NCBI GenBank assembly: GCA_034509925.1
Contig: CM067526.1
Location: 3,136,001-3,200,000, forward strand
Reading direction: 5' to 3'
Source of the DNA: Hirudinaria manillensis
Taxonomy: Eukaryota; Annelida; Clitellata; Hirudinida; Hirudinidae
DNA: 64,000 nucleotides
Shown: piece by piece, positions 1-11,863 of the stretch
Numbering within the stretch: the first letter of the stretch is position 1
Layout of the letters: every line of letters starts with the position of its first letter
Program-made: the position numbers and the translations under genes
The notes under the pieces: generated by a model
The model's input: only the letters and a program-made list of their open reading frames with translations
Databases searched by the model: none
What the model was told of the DNA's origin: nothing

Positions 1-706
1 ATAGCCGTATCTATTTTCGATTCAATTCGAGGTTCACGTGGCAGAAATTGCTTTTACCTGGATCAGGTCAAAAACTCGGTGCTATATACCTGTGAAGATG
101 AATTGAGTCTTAAAAAAAAAGAGTTCGTTAATCCTAAGATTTCAGTCCGGGAAAAATCCGTCATTTCACTTTCGGCTTTAATCGATTTATTAATGCATAA
201 ATAAAGCTTTGAAATCGATTTTGTAGAATTGCATTTGAGGTGGGTGTTGATAGTTTGCTGCATATCTAACAATTCGTCGGAAAGGGTTAAGCATAACAAA
301 AATGTCATTAAAATGTGACATATTTACGATTGTATTATTCACTAAATATATAATGAGATTAAAAGTTAATTTCTAATTTGAACCAATGGAATGCCAAGAG
401 TCAAATCACTTTCAAAGAAGACAAATGTCACGTGGAGTGTCGTCTCCATCCTTCATAAAGCCTCAAGCGAAGCAGAGCAGACGAGTCATCGAGTTGGCAC
501 AAGATGGGCACCGAGTACGCTTTTCGAAAACGTTGCCTAATTTTTGAAATCACTTTAAGATAATTGTAAATCGTTTGTTTAAATTAAATTATTGATTATT
601 AATTAAAATTTAACCGATTTAAATGAATTTCCTTGAGTGGTTTATCTTTTATTGTAAATACTTATATTTTATTAATTTTCATTCCAAATAATAGCCCATC
701 GTCGGC
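1..706. other. Upstream region, no supported gene
   Basis: This stretch precedes the phosphatase gene and should contain its promoter and 5' leader. I see no exon with splice sites and no family motif. A 40-codon ATG frame at 425-547 is rich in Arg and Lys and lies in a locally GC-richer patch. It could be an upstream ORF in the leader or chance. The rest is AT-rich. Confidence 0.5.
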
Positions 707-3700
707 ATGGGATGTGCATCCTCGCGTTTAGTTGCTGGAAAAGGCAAGTCAAAGATGTCCAATGTAAGCGAAGGTACAAAGCTTTTTATTAAATATTGAT
801 TCTCTCTGAGTGGAATGGGCTGTACCTGAAGTGTATCAATGCCGGTTCAGCTTAATGGATTACCTAATGATGATGCTTATATAAGGAAGCGGTGATGCCG
901 AGTGCGTTCGTGTGCGCTGCCAGACCCCACTAATAAATTTCACCGCTGTTGCTTCAATTAATTACCTAATTAACCGATCATTACTGTCGGCACTAATTAG
1001 AAGCTAATTGATTAATTAACAATGGCCGCCACAGTTCTCTACGCAACAGTGGTCATTCAGAAATGGGTTAGGAGGTGGCTGGCAAGACACAGGCTGAGGT
1101 ATTTGTGTTCCTGGCAGATATTTCAATCTTTGGAGTACGATGAGGAAGGGAAAGACACGGTGGTTGGTATTCGTACTTGAATTTGTGGCTTACACTGCAT
1201 CCCTATTGGATGGCGTAATTAATTTTGACAAAATTGGCAGCAAGTTGATTAAACTAGTAAATAAAAATTACAAAATATTTTGAATTAATTTTTATTTATT
1301 TATTTATTTTGTTCGATTTAGCTCTACAATCTCTACGCAGATTTGATCCAATTCTACAAAGAAGGAAATTCTTTGAGACCGAATTCTTCGAGTTCAAAAA
1401 GTGAGTTGAACTTCGATTTTGTGATGCAAGGAACTGTTTCATCGCAGTTGGACCTTAAACCCATCGTCTCGTGATCACAGAATTCAAACGATTTATACTC
1501 GTAACTCCAAATCAAACAACCTTCTGACAGTCCAGTGTTTATTGGTCTTTGAACTATTTTTACAAATTTTTAAAATTCAAAATTTCCGGATCACAATTGT
1601 TCATTAAAGAAACTTCTATAATTCTTGGAGGATTTCAATTTCAGGGGATCTTGGCAAATTGCACGAGGCAGACAATAGCAACATGATGGTATCAAAGAGT
1701 TACAAAGGTGTCCATCTTAAATTCCCTCTGACAAAAGACCAGCTGGTATCGGTCATGGATTCATTCAACAAAAATCAAGTGGGTATGTTTTTATCGCATG
1801 TGAGTGTAGGCGTTACTCGCACGTGGGTCTATTTACCGTTGGCGGGTACCCTCTTTTCAAAAGCACGATGACAATGATGATAATAATAATGTTCTGTTGA
1901 AAAACATTTAATTTTAATAATAATCAAACAACTAACAATCATAATTTATTAAAAGTGAAACCGATCACGAAACGAATTCTTAAGCGAATTAAAAGCCAAT
2001 CGGCCCCTGGCACTACAGACATCTGTATCTATGCTCATTGAAATCGATACTTGCTTGTATTTCATCAGGTGCTGCACGTCAAATACGTCATCCAGGTGAT
2101 AGCCAAAGCCAAGCAGATCCTAATGAGCCTCTCCAGTGTCAACGTCATCAGTGTTGTTAATCACCAGAGGTTGGTGGTCTGCGGAGATCTGCACGGAAGT
2201 TTCAGGTGCCTCGTCCATGTTCTGGAAAAGGCGAGTTTAAAGTTCGGACATCTGTCATTAATAATTATAATAATAATATTAATAATAACAACAACAATAA
2301 TAATAATATTAATATTAATAATAATAATGATAATAATAACGACTGTTGTAATGAGGTTTAATCAGGTTTCTTGGTAAATAAAAGCATCTTCGACCTCGAG
2401 CGCATTCTCATGTATTAATCTAGCAAGATTAATTAAGGATACAATGAAAATAAAACACAATCAATATTATTATTATTATTATTATTATTATTTATGTTAC
2501 TATTACTGTGATAGAGATAATAATTAAGCTCGTTAAATATCGATTGTGGCCTAATTAATTAACGGCTAATTAACGTCGGAGAGGTCGAGATTAATCCGCC
2601 ATTGCAGGCAGACGACTTAAATGAAACTATTTTTAGAAAAACAAAGCGCACCAGAAATAGATTGTTTCAAGCCGTCTCTCCTGTGAATGCCTCCAAGATG
2701 GAGATGCTGATAATCATAATCATAATCATAATCATCTTAAAAATTAATTAACGACTTTGTTGTCATCTGCATTTGTACGTCGTGGTGGAACAGGTGAGCG
2801 TTTAATTAGTCAGACGTATTGTTTGTCACGTGACTCGTGGCTCCGACCTGGATGTCTTTTGAGACCGGATTGATGGATATCAATTGAATTGAGATACAAT
2901 TCGAATTGAAACTCAAGACGTTCTCTGAAATTAAAAAAAAATAGATTAACTGTTACATTTCTTCTTGGATTTCTTCATGAAATTCAGTAAATATGCCTGA
3001 AATAAAGTTAAAATAATTTGGTGATCAAATTAAGGAATAATAATGACAACTAATTGCAGAAATGAGATAAATGAAGAATTTTCATGCTCTCATTATCAAT
3101 TAGAATACTTTTTGCTATTTTGTTTTAAATAATTAATCTTATCGCGATTATTATTGTTGTTGTTATGATTAATAACTTATTTTTTCTCGATTCTGTTTCA
3201 CGATTTTAAAAAACTCATTAAGAAATTTCACTTTTACTCTGCCCAAATGTTGAAATCAAACATTTCACCGCACCTGTGGCTCCACAGAACGGTCTGCCGA
3301 ATAATGGTTTGATGTACTTGTTCAATGGGGACTTTGTGGATAGGGGAGCACAGGGGATAGAAGTTCTCATCACCATCCTCCTACTCCTCATCTTCCAGCC
3401 CAAGAGCGTCTTCCTGAACAGAGGCAACCACGAGGATTTCGTCATAAATGTCAAGTGAGCTTTTCGGAGATTTTATAATTTGAGTATTTATTTATTTTCT
3501 TAATTATTCAAAATAATGTATGCAATTTTTAATGATTTGTACGATTTCTAATCAAAATCCTAGGTACGGATTTCAAAGAGAGTTGAAGGGAAAGTATGGA
3601 GTATGTTGCCAACTTATTAACTTGATTAAACTATGTCTCATTAACTGATGGGTCCCAATTTATCTTTCATTCTACAACGTAATACAAAATAATTCTCATA

Positions 3701-5970
3701 ATGTGCCAAAATATAATATAAATTAAATATTAATTGAGAAAAATTTGACGATAGAATAACTGGAACTATCTGTCGACGATGATCAATGACTTGTTCTCCT
3801 GGTTGCCTCTTGCTTCTGTGGTCAACAACAAAGTCTTTGTCTGCCACGGAGGAATTTCAGACAAAACGACTTTGGACAAACTCATATCCATAGAAAGAAA
3901 CAAGGTGATTTTATAGTATGATATTTTACTAATTGTTATTATTAATACTATTACAAATAAATGAATTTGACGTGTAGGACTTTCAGATATAACGATATAT
4001 TAAATTAATCTGTAAATAATTTAACTATCCACAGTTTTCCACTCTCCTGAAACTTCCCGACAAATCGTGGTCTGACGAAAAGGTGCAGCAGTGGGAAACG
4101 GTATCAACCATTCTTGTCCGACTTCCAATAACTTTCGAGGCTTACTTATGTTAAATGTCCACCAGATTTGTGATCTGCTGTGGAGTGATCCAATAGTTGG
4201 CAACGGAACATTTTACAACAAGAATAGAGGCTTCGGTGTAACATTTGGACCTGACATTACGAAGAAGTTTCTCGAAAATCATGGCTGGAGTCTGCTCATC
4301 AGGTCGCACGAATGCGTGCCCAGTGGATACTCTTACGGCCACAACGACCAAGTAAACGCATCTGTCGTCATCATGAATTATGTTAATTAGATGAAAGGAT
4401 AAATATTTACTAAAAATAATTCACTTGAAGCGCCCCTGTAGCTCAGAGCATGGCGGTATATAAATGATATATTATTATTTTTATTATGAAGAATGGTAAT
4501 AGACGATATAATATCCAGTCGCTTTCGCTTCAAGCTTCTGACGGTCTTCAGTGTCTCCAACTACTACAGCATGTACAGCAACAAAGGTTCTTTCCTGGTC
4601 ATTTGGTCCGATGGAGAGGCAAGACCTTTCCAGTTTGTTTCTTCCAACACGCCCAAGAACCTCACCTTTAGGAAACAGTAAAGTGCCCATATAATAATTT
4701 TCAATTATTTACTTATTTGTTTTCTTTTTTTCCAATATCAGGAAAATGTCTTAAATTAAATTATATTTAATGCTTATTTAATTGTCCGAGTAACATCTAA
4801 GATTTTTAATTGGTTTTTCAAACATTTATTTACAAATGAAATAATCAAATCTCTGGAATTAAAGTCAACGCTTGTCACGAAAAAAAATTGTTGGATTATA
4901 TTAAATAGGTGCCTCATTTTGTAAATTTTAAAGGGTGAATTCTTTGGAATTGGTAGCAGTGAACGACTTGAGGGCAAGAATTCTGAAAAACGAAGAGAAA
5001 TTGAGGACTCGTTTCAATCAGATTCAAGTCAAAGAAGGTGATGATTTCAATCGGTTTGAGTCAATTTGCCTAATTTTTAATTTATTTGCAAAATTCAACA
5101 TCACAGACCTAAAAACTTCACTTGATTTTCGAGTTTCGAGATTCTTTAAACATTAAAATGGGTTGTGACTAAAATTGCAATAATTCGATACCGTAGGATA
5201 CGTGAAGCTGTCAGATTGGGTTGATATCTTGGACGAAGAAATCCTGAGGGGTCTCTCCTGGAATACCATCGCACCCCTACTCACCGAAGTCACAAAGATG
5301 AATCTTGTCAACTTCGATAACATGTTCAAAAATCCTGAAGATCTCCAGGTTTAGAAATTATATTATTTGAACGACAATTATGGTTTATTCATAATTTATT
5401 CCATTATTTTCACGAAATGATATAATATTATTACTATAATAATAATAAAAATTTCAAAATTATTAATGTTATTATTTATAAATATAATTATCGTATAATT
5501 ATTAAATATATTATTATTTATTAATATCTTAATATATTAATTATTAATTTCTTCATAATCATTACAGGTCCAGGGTGGAGTGTGTGAGAGTGGAAAGTTG
5601 TACGAGAACGAAGATGTCCTAGAGGAAATTTTCAGAGACATGGATCAAGATGGCTCAGGTAATTGGAAGAAACATTTTCTTAATAAGCAAGAAAACTAAA
5701 AAAAACGCTTTTAAAGATTTTTTTTATACCGGCATGAATATCACGGTTCCTCAGGAGAAATAAAAAAAAATTGTATTCAAAGGAACAATATCAAAGTCAG
5801 AGTTCCACGAAGCCTGCCATCGTCTGTCGCAAGTTCCCAACAGGGAAATCATGATTTCCGAACAGGTCGAATCCATCATGAAACTTCTTGATAGGAATAA
5901 CGATGGATCAATCAACTTCAACGAATTCCTAGAAGCCTACAGGATCGTCAACAGACGACCCGAGACTTGA
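707..5970 (+). CDS. PPEF: Serine/threonine protein phosphatase with EF-hands (PPEF/rdgC family)
   Basis: PPP-family metal-dependent Ser/Thr phosphatase with calcium-binding EF-hands; in flies the family member rdgC dephosphorylates rhodopsin. Exons by splice phase: 707-773, 1035-1159, 1322-1400, 1645-1778, 2069-2230, 3288-3454, 3564-3600, 3755-3904, 4035-4100, 4166-4351, 4535-4677, 4934-5037, 5197-5348, 5568-5658, 5783-5970. All phases agree, giving 616 residues, close to the usual family length. The start MGCASS is a myristoylation/palmitoylation-type N-terminus. An IQ motif lies at about residues 29-43. Catalytic motifs are complete: GDLHG (174-178), GDFVDRG (203-209), GNHE (235-238), HGG (288-290) and RSHE (375-378), followed by FSVSNYY. 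Two C-terminal EF loops, at about 550-561 and 591-602, keep the D-x-D/N-x-S/D-G pattern and the final Glu. Donors after exons 2 and 4 (gtggtt, gtgggt) are weak, and the exon 5 donor is GC. Family assignment is very secure; exact ends of exons 1, 2 and 4 are less so. Confidence 0.93.
2231..3287 (+). other. GC-AG intron of the phosphatase gene
   Basis: Exon 5 ends ...GAAAAG and is followed by gcgagt instead of a GT donor. The acceptor is ctccacag before AACGGTCTGCC. Joining here in phase 0 gives the expected stretch between the GDLHG and GDFVDRG motifs. The nearest GT sites would add residues not expected at this place. The donor otherwise fits the consensus (AAG|GCRAGT). Confidence 0.75.
2256..2345. 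repeat. AAT/AAC trinucleotide-rich tract
   Basis: Impure run of taa/aat/aac triplets inside the GC-AG intron of the phosphatase gene. A second short tta run lies at 2463-2491. Confidence 0.8.
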
Positions 5971-6843
5971 AACACTTTCCATTTGAGGCTCATGTTGGGG
6001 ATTCCCAAGACTGGAACCGAAAATTTTTATTTCTTTGGCTTTGTCTGATTAGTTGCAACTTTAGATTTTGTATTTCCTTGTTCGGGAACGTGTTACATAA
6101 TTATGTTCCTATTGAATTTGCAGCTTAATGTCTCAAACATATTTGTAAATCAAGATTTTAACATGGTGTACGTGTTCCAAACACGGTAAAGGCCAAAAAA
6201 GAAGCCATCTGTTGCTATTGAGCAAAATTGTGGACTCATTCGATTTCAAATATCAAGGGTGGATAATAATTGAATAATGAGTATAATTTACACAAATACT
6301 ATTTAGCTTTATTTTAATTGAAACATTAATTCCAACAACTAATTTTTTATTATAAATTTCAACCGTTGAAACTTCAAAATTCTTCATGGGGGGAATCCGT
6401 CCAATTTTGAAAGCTTCTATTCATCTGAAATTAATCCGAATTTTGATCAATTCCTCTTCAAATGCCAAAATCCAAAGAAACTTTTTATCCTTGCTGTGGT
6501 CAACTTTCAGCCAGCAAAATACATAAATATAAGAACTTTTTTCATTATAATATAAGACAATTTTTCATTAATTTTTAAGAATTTCTTCAAATGGGTTGCT
6601 GATGATCAGAACTTTCTTGATTCAATTGTGACATCGAGTCATGAATTTGGGAACCAATTTGTGATCCTTTGGATTATATAATAATTACTATTTATAATAT
6701 GGTTATATAATAAATAAGTGAATAAATAAATAAATAAATAAAGTTAACAAATTAAATTAACATTAATATGCTATAGTATAACTCATACAATTTCTTGAAT
6801 GATTTTAAAACTCCCTTAGTAATAACATCAACCTAATTTTATT
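5971..6843. other. Convergent 3' intergenic region
   Basis: Lies between the stop of the phosphatase gene (+) and the stop of the first tetraspanin gene (-). It is AT-rich. A run of aaat repeats at 6711-6743 contains AATAAA hexamers that could serve as the + strand poly(A) signal. No coding exon is visible. Confidence 0.6.
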
Positions 6844-8216
6844 TTACTTACTATTTGGCTGCGTCAGAGGTGATTTATCAACATCACTTTCAATGTTATC
6901 ACCTTCTTCTTCTTCTCCCGAAGAGTTATGTCGACTCAAATTCGAATCGGGAAAATGTACAAAATCGTCTGGAACTAAGTTCAACCCAAGCAATTTATTT
7001 TTTTTTATAAGGATTAAATTCAGAGTCAATGGCTTGCTTACTTTCTGCACTTAATAAAACGTAGTCGGCAAAAACTTGCCAATACACGATCAGTAGTGGG
7101 ATTAAAGCAACCTGTAATCATTTACAATTTGTTGGTAATCGTTGGAAATTATTAAATCACAGAAGACAATGAAGTGCAAACCTCATTTAGCAGACAGATC
7201 AAAATATTTTTAGATCCATTTTTTAACCACTTTCCCAAATCATTTTGCATCATTTCAGTGCAACCTTTTCGAAATTCTTTGGTATTATTTTGCTCAAAGT
7301 AGGAGCTGAGCAGGCAAAGATTGTGAGTAGTGTATGGATCACAGCAGCTGTCTGGAAGGGACGGACGAGTAGTTGAGGTCAGGGGAAGGTTGTTGTGTCG
7401 TTCAATTTCGCTCTTTCCTTCAAGAAGCCCTTCTTGCTGGAGGTTGCGATAGAGAAACCAATCCCTAAAATCCTTGAAACCACAGCAGTGGTATTTGGTC
7501 TGCAAAGTGTCCAAGGTATTTCGAACGGACTGATCATCCTTATACTTTCCAATCAACGGCAGGGCATCAGACACGATGCTCTAAAAATATTTCTTTGCAT
7601 ATTCAACTCAACAATACCCGAGTGTAATATACAACTTTAGCGAAATTAATTAATATTATTGTCGTTATTATAACTTATATTTCCACGAATTTTTACAAAT
7701 AATACTTACCTGTACTGTATTTATGTGATAATGCTCATGTAGAAAACACATAACTGTCATAAGGAAAGTCGAAATTATCTGCATTAGTAGCATTGACCCA
7801 AAGAGTTTCGTTTGAGTCCTGGGACTTCTGCTATCGTTCTTTGCAAATCCGTGAACCTAAAGCAAACCAACTCCGTGTCAAAAACAAAAACTGATTTAAG
7901 ATAACTGAAAATTCAAACCAACAATCAGAGACGCAGCATGGAGTAGAATGACCGCAATTGACACCGAAACATATGAACCGACAAGAAAAATGCTGGATGT
8001 CAGCAGGTTATTCCCGTCTGAAATGCCACGATTTTCTTCAAGAAATTCATGAACAGAATATCCTACCATTAAGGTAAACATTGAGGCAAAGATTTCAAAC
8101 GTTGAAAGACTGAAGAATAAAATGCATGAAACTATTTTAAGGTTAAGATTCTGGATTTTTTCAAGCGGCATCGTAAAAGTGAGTTCATTCACGAGATTGC
8201 TAAAATATTTCTCCAT
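6844..8216 (-). CDS. Peripherin/RDS-type tetraspanin A
   Basis: Four-pass membrane protein of the peripherin-2/ROM1 branch of tetraspanins; vertebrate members shape photoreceptor disc rims. Exons, high to low: 7923-8216, 7710-7856, 7182-7580, 7042-7111, 6844-6968; all phases match and give 344 residues, near the family's ~346. TM1 is at about residues 25-48 and TM2 at 66-90. TM3 is in exon 2 (LFGSMLLMQIISTFLMTVMC) and TM4 in exon 4 (VALIPLLIVYWQVFADYVLL). The large extracellular loop in exon 3 has CCGFKDFRDWF, then SCCDP and a late GC pair, the RDS pattern. The tail is short and acidic (GEEEEGD). The frame stays open upstream to 8333, so the start is uncertain; 8216 was chosen because its N-terminus fits the family. 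The last codons also contain a gtaagt donor, so an alternative 3' end is possible. Confidence 0.82.
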
Positions 8217-9125
8217 CGCAAAACTTGTTGTCCATAAATCCTCAGTTTCCAAAGCAATACCGGACGGTGATGAATCAAAGACTTTAAACAATATCTTCGT
8301 AAAAAGAAGATCTTCGGAAAAGGCAAAAGTCAAAATTCTTTTTTATCTGAAAAGTAATTAATATATTTAATTATAAATCTGTTTGTTTATAATACAAAAA
8401 TTTGATTCTTGAAAGGGAATTTAGTCTCAATACCGGAAATTCAGACCTGTTTTTCCGAAAAATGGCAAGTTGTGCCAAAATTTGGAAAACAAATAGCAGA
8501 ATCTATATTAAAATACTTTTCTATGGGATATCTTCCAATATTCTACTACCAAATTTTTTAAAAACTTTCAAACTTTTTGCTGAAGTTTTGCTAATTTCAT
8601 CGTCGTAAGCAAAACTTTCAAAATATTCAATGCCATTCGAGTTAAACAAGTTTTTAAGAAACTCTCGAAGAAAGTTTGAAGTTTCCCATTTAAAACATTC
8701 GCGATAGCTAGAGATCCATTTCATAAAACAACACACAGTCTGTTATTTAAAAGTGAACTGAAATCTTTATAAAATGGCTTATCAGATGATTTTAAAATTG
8801 ATTATAATTGATTAGAACAAATTTATTTTCCAATGCATTTGCCTATCCAAAGTCAATTGGAGTTGATTTTTTTCAAAAATCTCTCTAATCTTTGCCGTTT
8901 GAAATCACACGGTGACGACTTTAAACGCTATTTTTATTTACTAGGCAAAATAACACGGGCTCCGTCCAAAATTTAGCCTGATGCTGATGAACGCAAACGA
9001 GGATTATTTCAGAGTCAGTCTTTAAATGGAAACGAATTGTCATTGTCCTGCAACATAATACGAATATATAACTGAATTAAAACGTTAACTTAAGTTACAG
9101 ATAAAACTTCCTTGATTTCCATTCC
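8217..9125. promoter_or_regulatory. Shared 5' region between two divergent tetraspanin genes
   Basis: About 0.9 kb separates the start codons of two head-to-head RDS-type tetraspanin genes, so it should contain both promoters. It is AT-rich. The short open frames (8402-8608 +, 8521-8736 -) show no family motif. I could not identify a specific transcription-factor site. Confidence 0.5.
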
Positions 9126-10996
9126 ATGCCATCTCTCCTGCACTTGGATCGTCGTCGCCGGCGACGCCGACCAACAGAGATTGGAAAGTGTTTAGCCCGT
9201 GCAACGATATTTCTGCACTCCGTCCAGACATTTCTTGGCTTTCTCCACCTCAGCTCAGCCGTGAGACTGACGTTCTTCTTATTGCTGAATTCGGAATTGT
9301 TCGGTGGCAAGGCATGGCTTCTTATGAGGTTCTTCATTGTCGGACCATTTGCCATCGTTTCGATGGCTCTTTTGTACGTTCAGTTGACCACTATCAAGGT
9401 AAGAGCTGAATATCATTTTGTATTTTCATTCTGCTGGACTACGTTAATGTTTTATTATTAAAAGATCCAAATTCTTACCTTGGAAAATCCTCTTATTAAA
9501 GGTCTCTCTTGAATTTTCCCATTTTTTTTGTATCCCCTGGTAACCTTTGTCTCACAAGTGGATAATAACATAATTAGTCTTAAATATATCGTTTAACCAC
9601 TCAAATTTATGTCAATAGGAATTAAATATTTCTCATTAGACAATCGTCAAAGAACGGACAGTTGGAATGAACTCAAAAGAGTACAAAAATCAGATCTACT
9701 TGGTTTTCTTCATAGTGCTAATAGCAGTGGCAAACTTTTATTTCCATACGAGTAGCAAAATTCGATTCAACATGGTACGATTATTCTAACTTACACCTGA
9801 TCTACGATTTCGATCAACGCTACCTTGAATAACTGCAACAAATAGAATAATATCACTCTGTCTATAGAGTGTATACTATAACTATAGGGGATCTTGGGAG
9901 ACTCCAAATATAAAAATAGATTAACACTTATCAAACATACTTCGATTTATGAAAGAGAGTGTCCATCAAATGAATCAAAATGTTTTTTTTGTAGACTTTA
10001 CAGACTGAACTGAAGAGAATGATGTTCGAATATCACAGTTCAGTAACATCGAAAGATGTTTTCGATTACATTCAAGTTCACTTCGAATGCTGTGGCTCGG
10101 AGGAACCAATGGATTGGATCGAGGAGAGGGAAAAGCAACTGGAAATTGCATTTGAGAATATTCAGAATACATCCATTTTTCCAGCGAGCTGTTGCATCCG
10201 AAATGTCTGCGGGAGTGGTCTCGATTACTCCTTGTTACATAACGACAGAGCGAATGACTTGAGCCTGTGGTCTCTTACAAAGCGCAGCGGTTGCATTGAG
10301 AAACTGAGGAAGGCGATTGCAGCCATGTGGATGGGATCCAGCTTCCTCTTCTTCCTCTTACCAGTAATTGTCGAAATGGCATTCGTGAGTATTCCATACC
10401 TCTCTACTTCGCGTCAAAATATTATATATATATATGGGTAAATTCAGAAATTTTTTATTCGTAAGCTAAAATCTCTTGGTTGAATGAAGGGCCAGCATAA
10501 CGCAGTTAAGGTGATTTATAAATATAAGAAAAAGAAATTAATATCAAGGTGGCTTCGTTTACAGGTGATCATCTTATTCCTTTCAAGAATCGTAAATGCA
10601 GTCAGACGATCAAGTAAGCAAGTTCCGTATCAATGTGGTCGATTGACTAATAGACCAATATTTGTAAAGTCACTCTCAACAATATTAGCAAGTTTGGGGT
10701 TTGATTGTTTTTATTTTGTCGCAGTAGACCTAGACTTTACCAATGACGGAATCATTATAGGAGACAACACAATCAACTTAGCGCAGCACAACACAGAAAG
10801 ATCTGATTCAACAGACCGATTAGACGGTATATCAGAATACAATCTTGATTTAAAGCGGCAGAATTCAGAATCGGCTCCAAGGAACGAGTTTGAAAATTAT
10901 TTCGGCACCAACGAAGCCGCCGGCACAACGACCGAAATTCCTGTACAGAGAATCAACAGCAAAAATGGAAAAATCGTGACAGAGACGTGGATTTAA
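9126..10996 (+). CDS. Peripherin/RDS-type tetraspanin B
   Basis: Second RDS-type tetraspanin, divergently arranged with tetraspanin A. Exons: 9126-9398, 9640-9774, 9995-10384, 10565-10613, 10725-10996; all phases match and give 372 residues. The N-terminus has a run of seven Arg before TM1 (about residues 21-45). TM2 is at about 64-86 and TM3 at about 108-126 (LVFFIVLIAVANFYF). TM4 spans the exon 3/4 junction (WMGSSFLFFLLPVIVEM). The large loop carries ECCGSEEPMDW at about 166-176, then ASCC, a further VC, and SGC near TM4, which is the Cys spacing of the family. The last exon encodes a 90-residue polar cytoplasmic tail with several Glu/Asn-rich stretches, longer than in paralogue A. The start ATG is the first in frame before TM1. 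Assignment to the RDS branch rests on the CCG...W and SCC patterns. Confidence 0.82.
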
Positions 10997-11863
10997 ATAC
11001 TAAACACTATAGCTATAACTTTAATAACTGAAGCTCTGCGATTTTATCTGAAACTGGGCTTACAAATAAAAGAAGCAGTGTTTAATCACTTAATCAATTA
11101 CAATCAATACAATTACAATCAAATAATTACTAATTCCTTGAGATTATTGTATTTTCATTTCTGAGATGTTTAGAATGAACCCGTTATAAGCAACATTCAT
11201 CCTATCTCGTTGAAATTTATTAGAGTTTCGTTTCTTAGTAGCTAGATATAAAAAAAATTGAGAAAGATCACAAATTTCAAGCATCTGCTATCCATGCGAG
11301 ACTACGACATTATCAACTTTGCTCTAGATCCCTCTTCAATATAATTTGATGTTGCTTCAATATCTGCCTTGCAAGCTATAGAATATAAAGAAAGAGTTAT
11401 AATTTATAATGTAACGAAAATAGAATCCGACTCCATTAACAATCAAACTGGTGATTTATCAGGAAATAAACTACATATAAAAAAACGTGTAAACAAAAAT
11501 TTAGCTTCAAATATTCAAGAGAATAATAAATAACAATAATTGATTTCAGAACGCTTTTAGGGCTCCGTATCAACAGAAAGTTGTTTGTTTATATCTAGCA
11601 TGGACTGAGCTAGGTTATTCTGAGGTTGTCCGGTGTTTCAAGTCGATTGAAGATTTCTTGTTATTTGGATTCGCCAATTGCTTGGGACAGTTTTTTGGTT
11701 GTTTATGTTTAAGCGCATAGTTGAGACGGTCAAACTCTGAGCTTCTCGAAGGTATTTTACCATTGTTTCTTATTTAAGACTCAGAATGTAATTTGCTAGT
11801 CTTGACACGTTTGTTTATTTTAGAAGATTTAGTTTAAAAACTGAGAGAAGCACTTTCTTTGCA
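10997..11863 (+). other. 3' UTR and intergenic region
   Basis: Begins with the 3' UTR of tetraspanin B, which has an AATAAA hexamer at 11065-11070, 69 bases after the stop. The remainder is AT-rich and should hold the promoter of the downstream phosphatase gene. No exon is visible. Confidence 0.6.
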
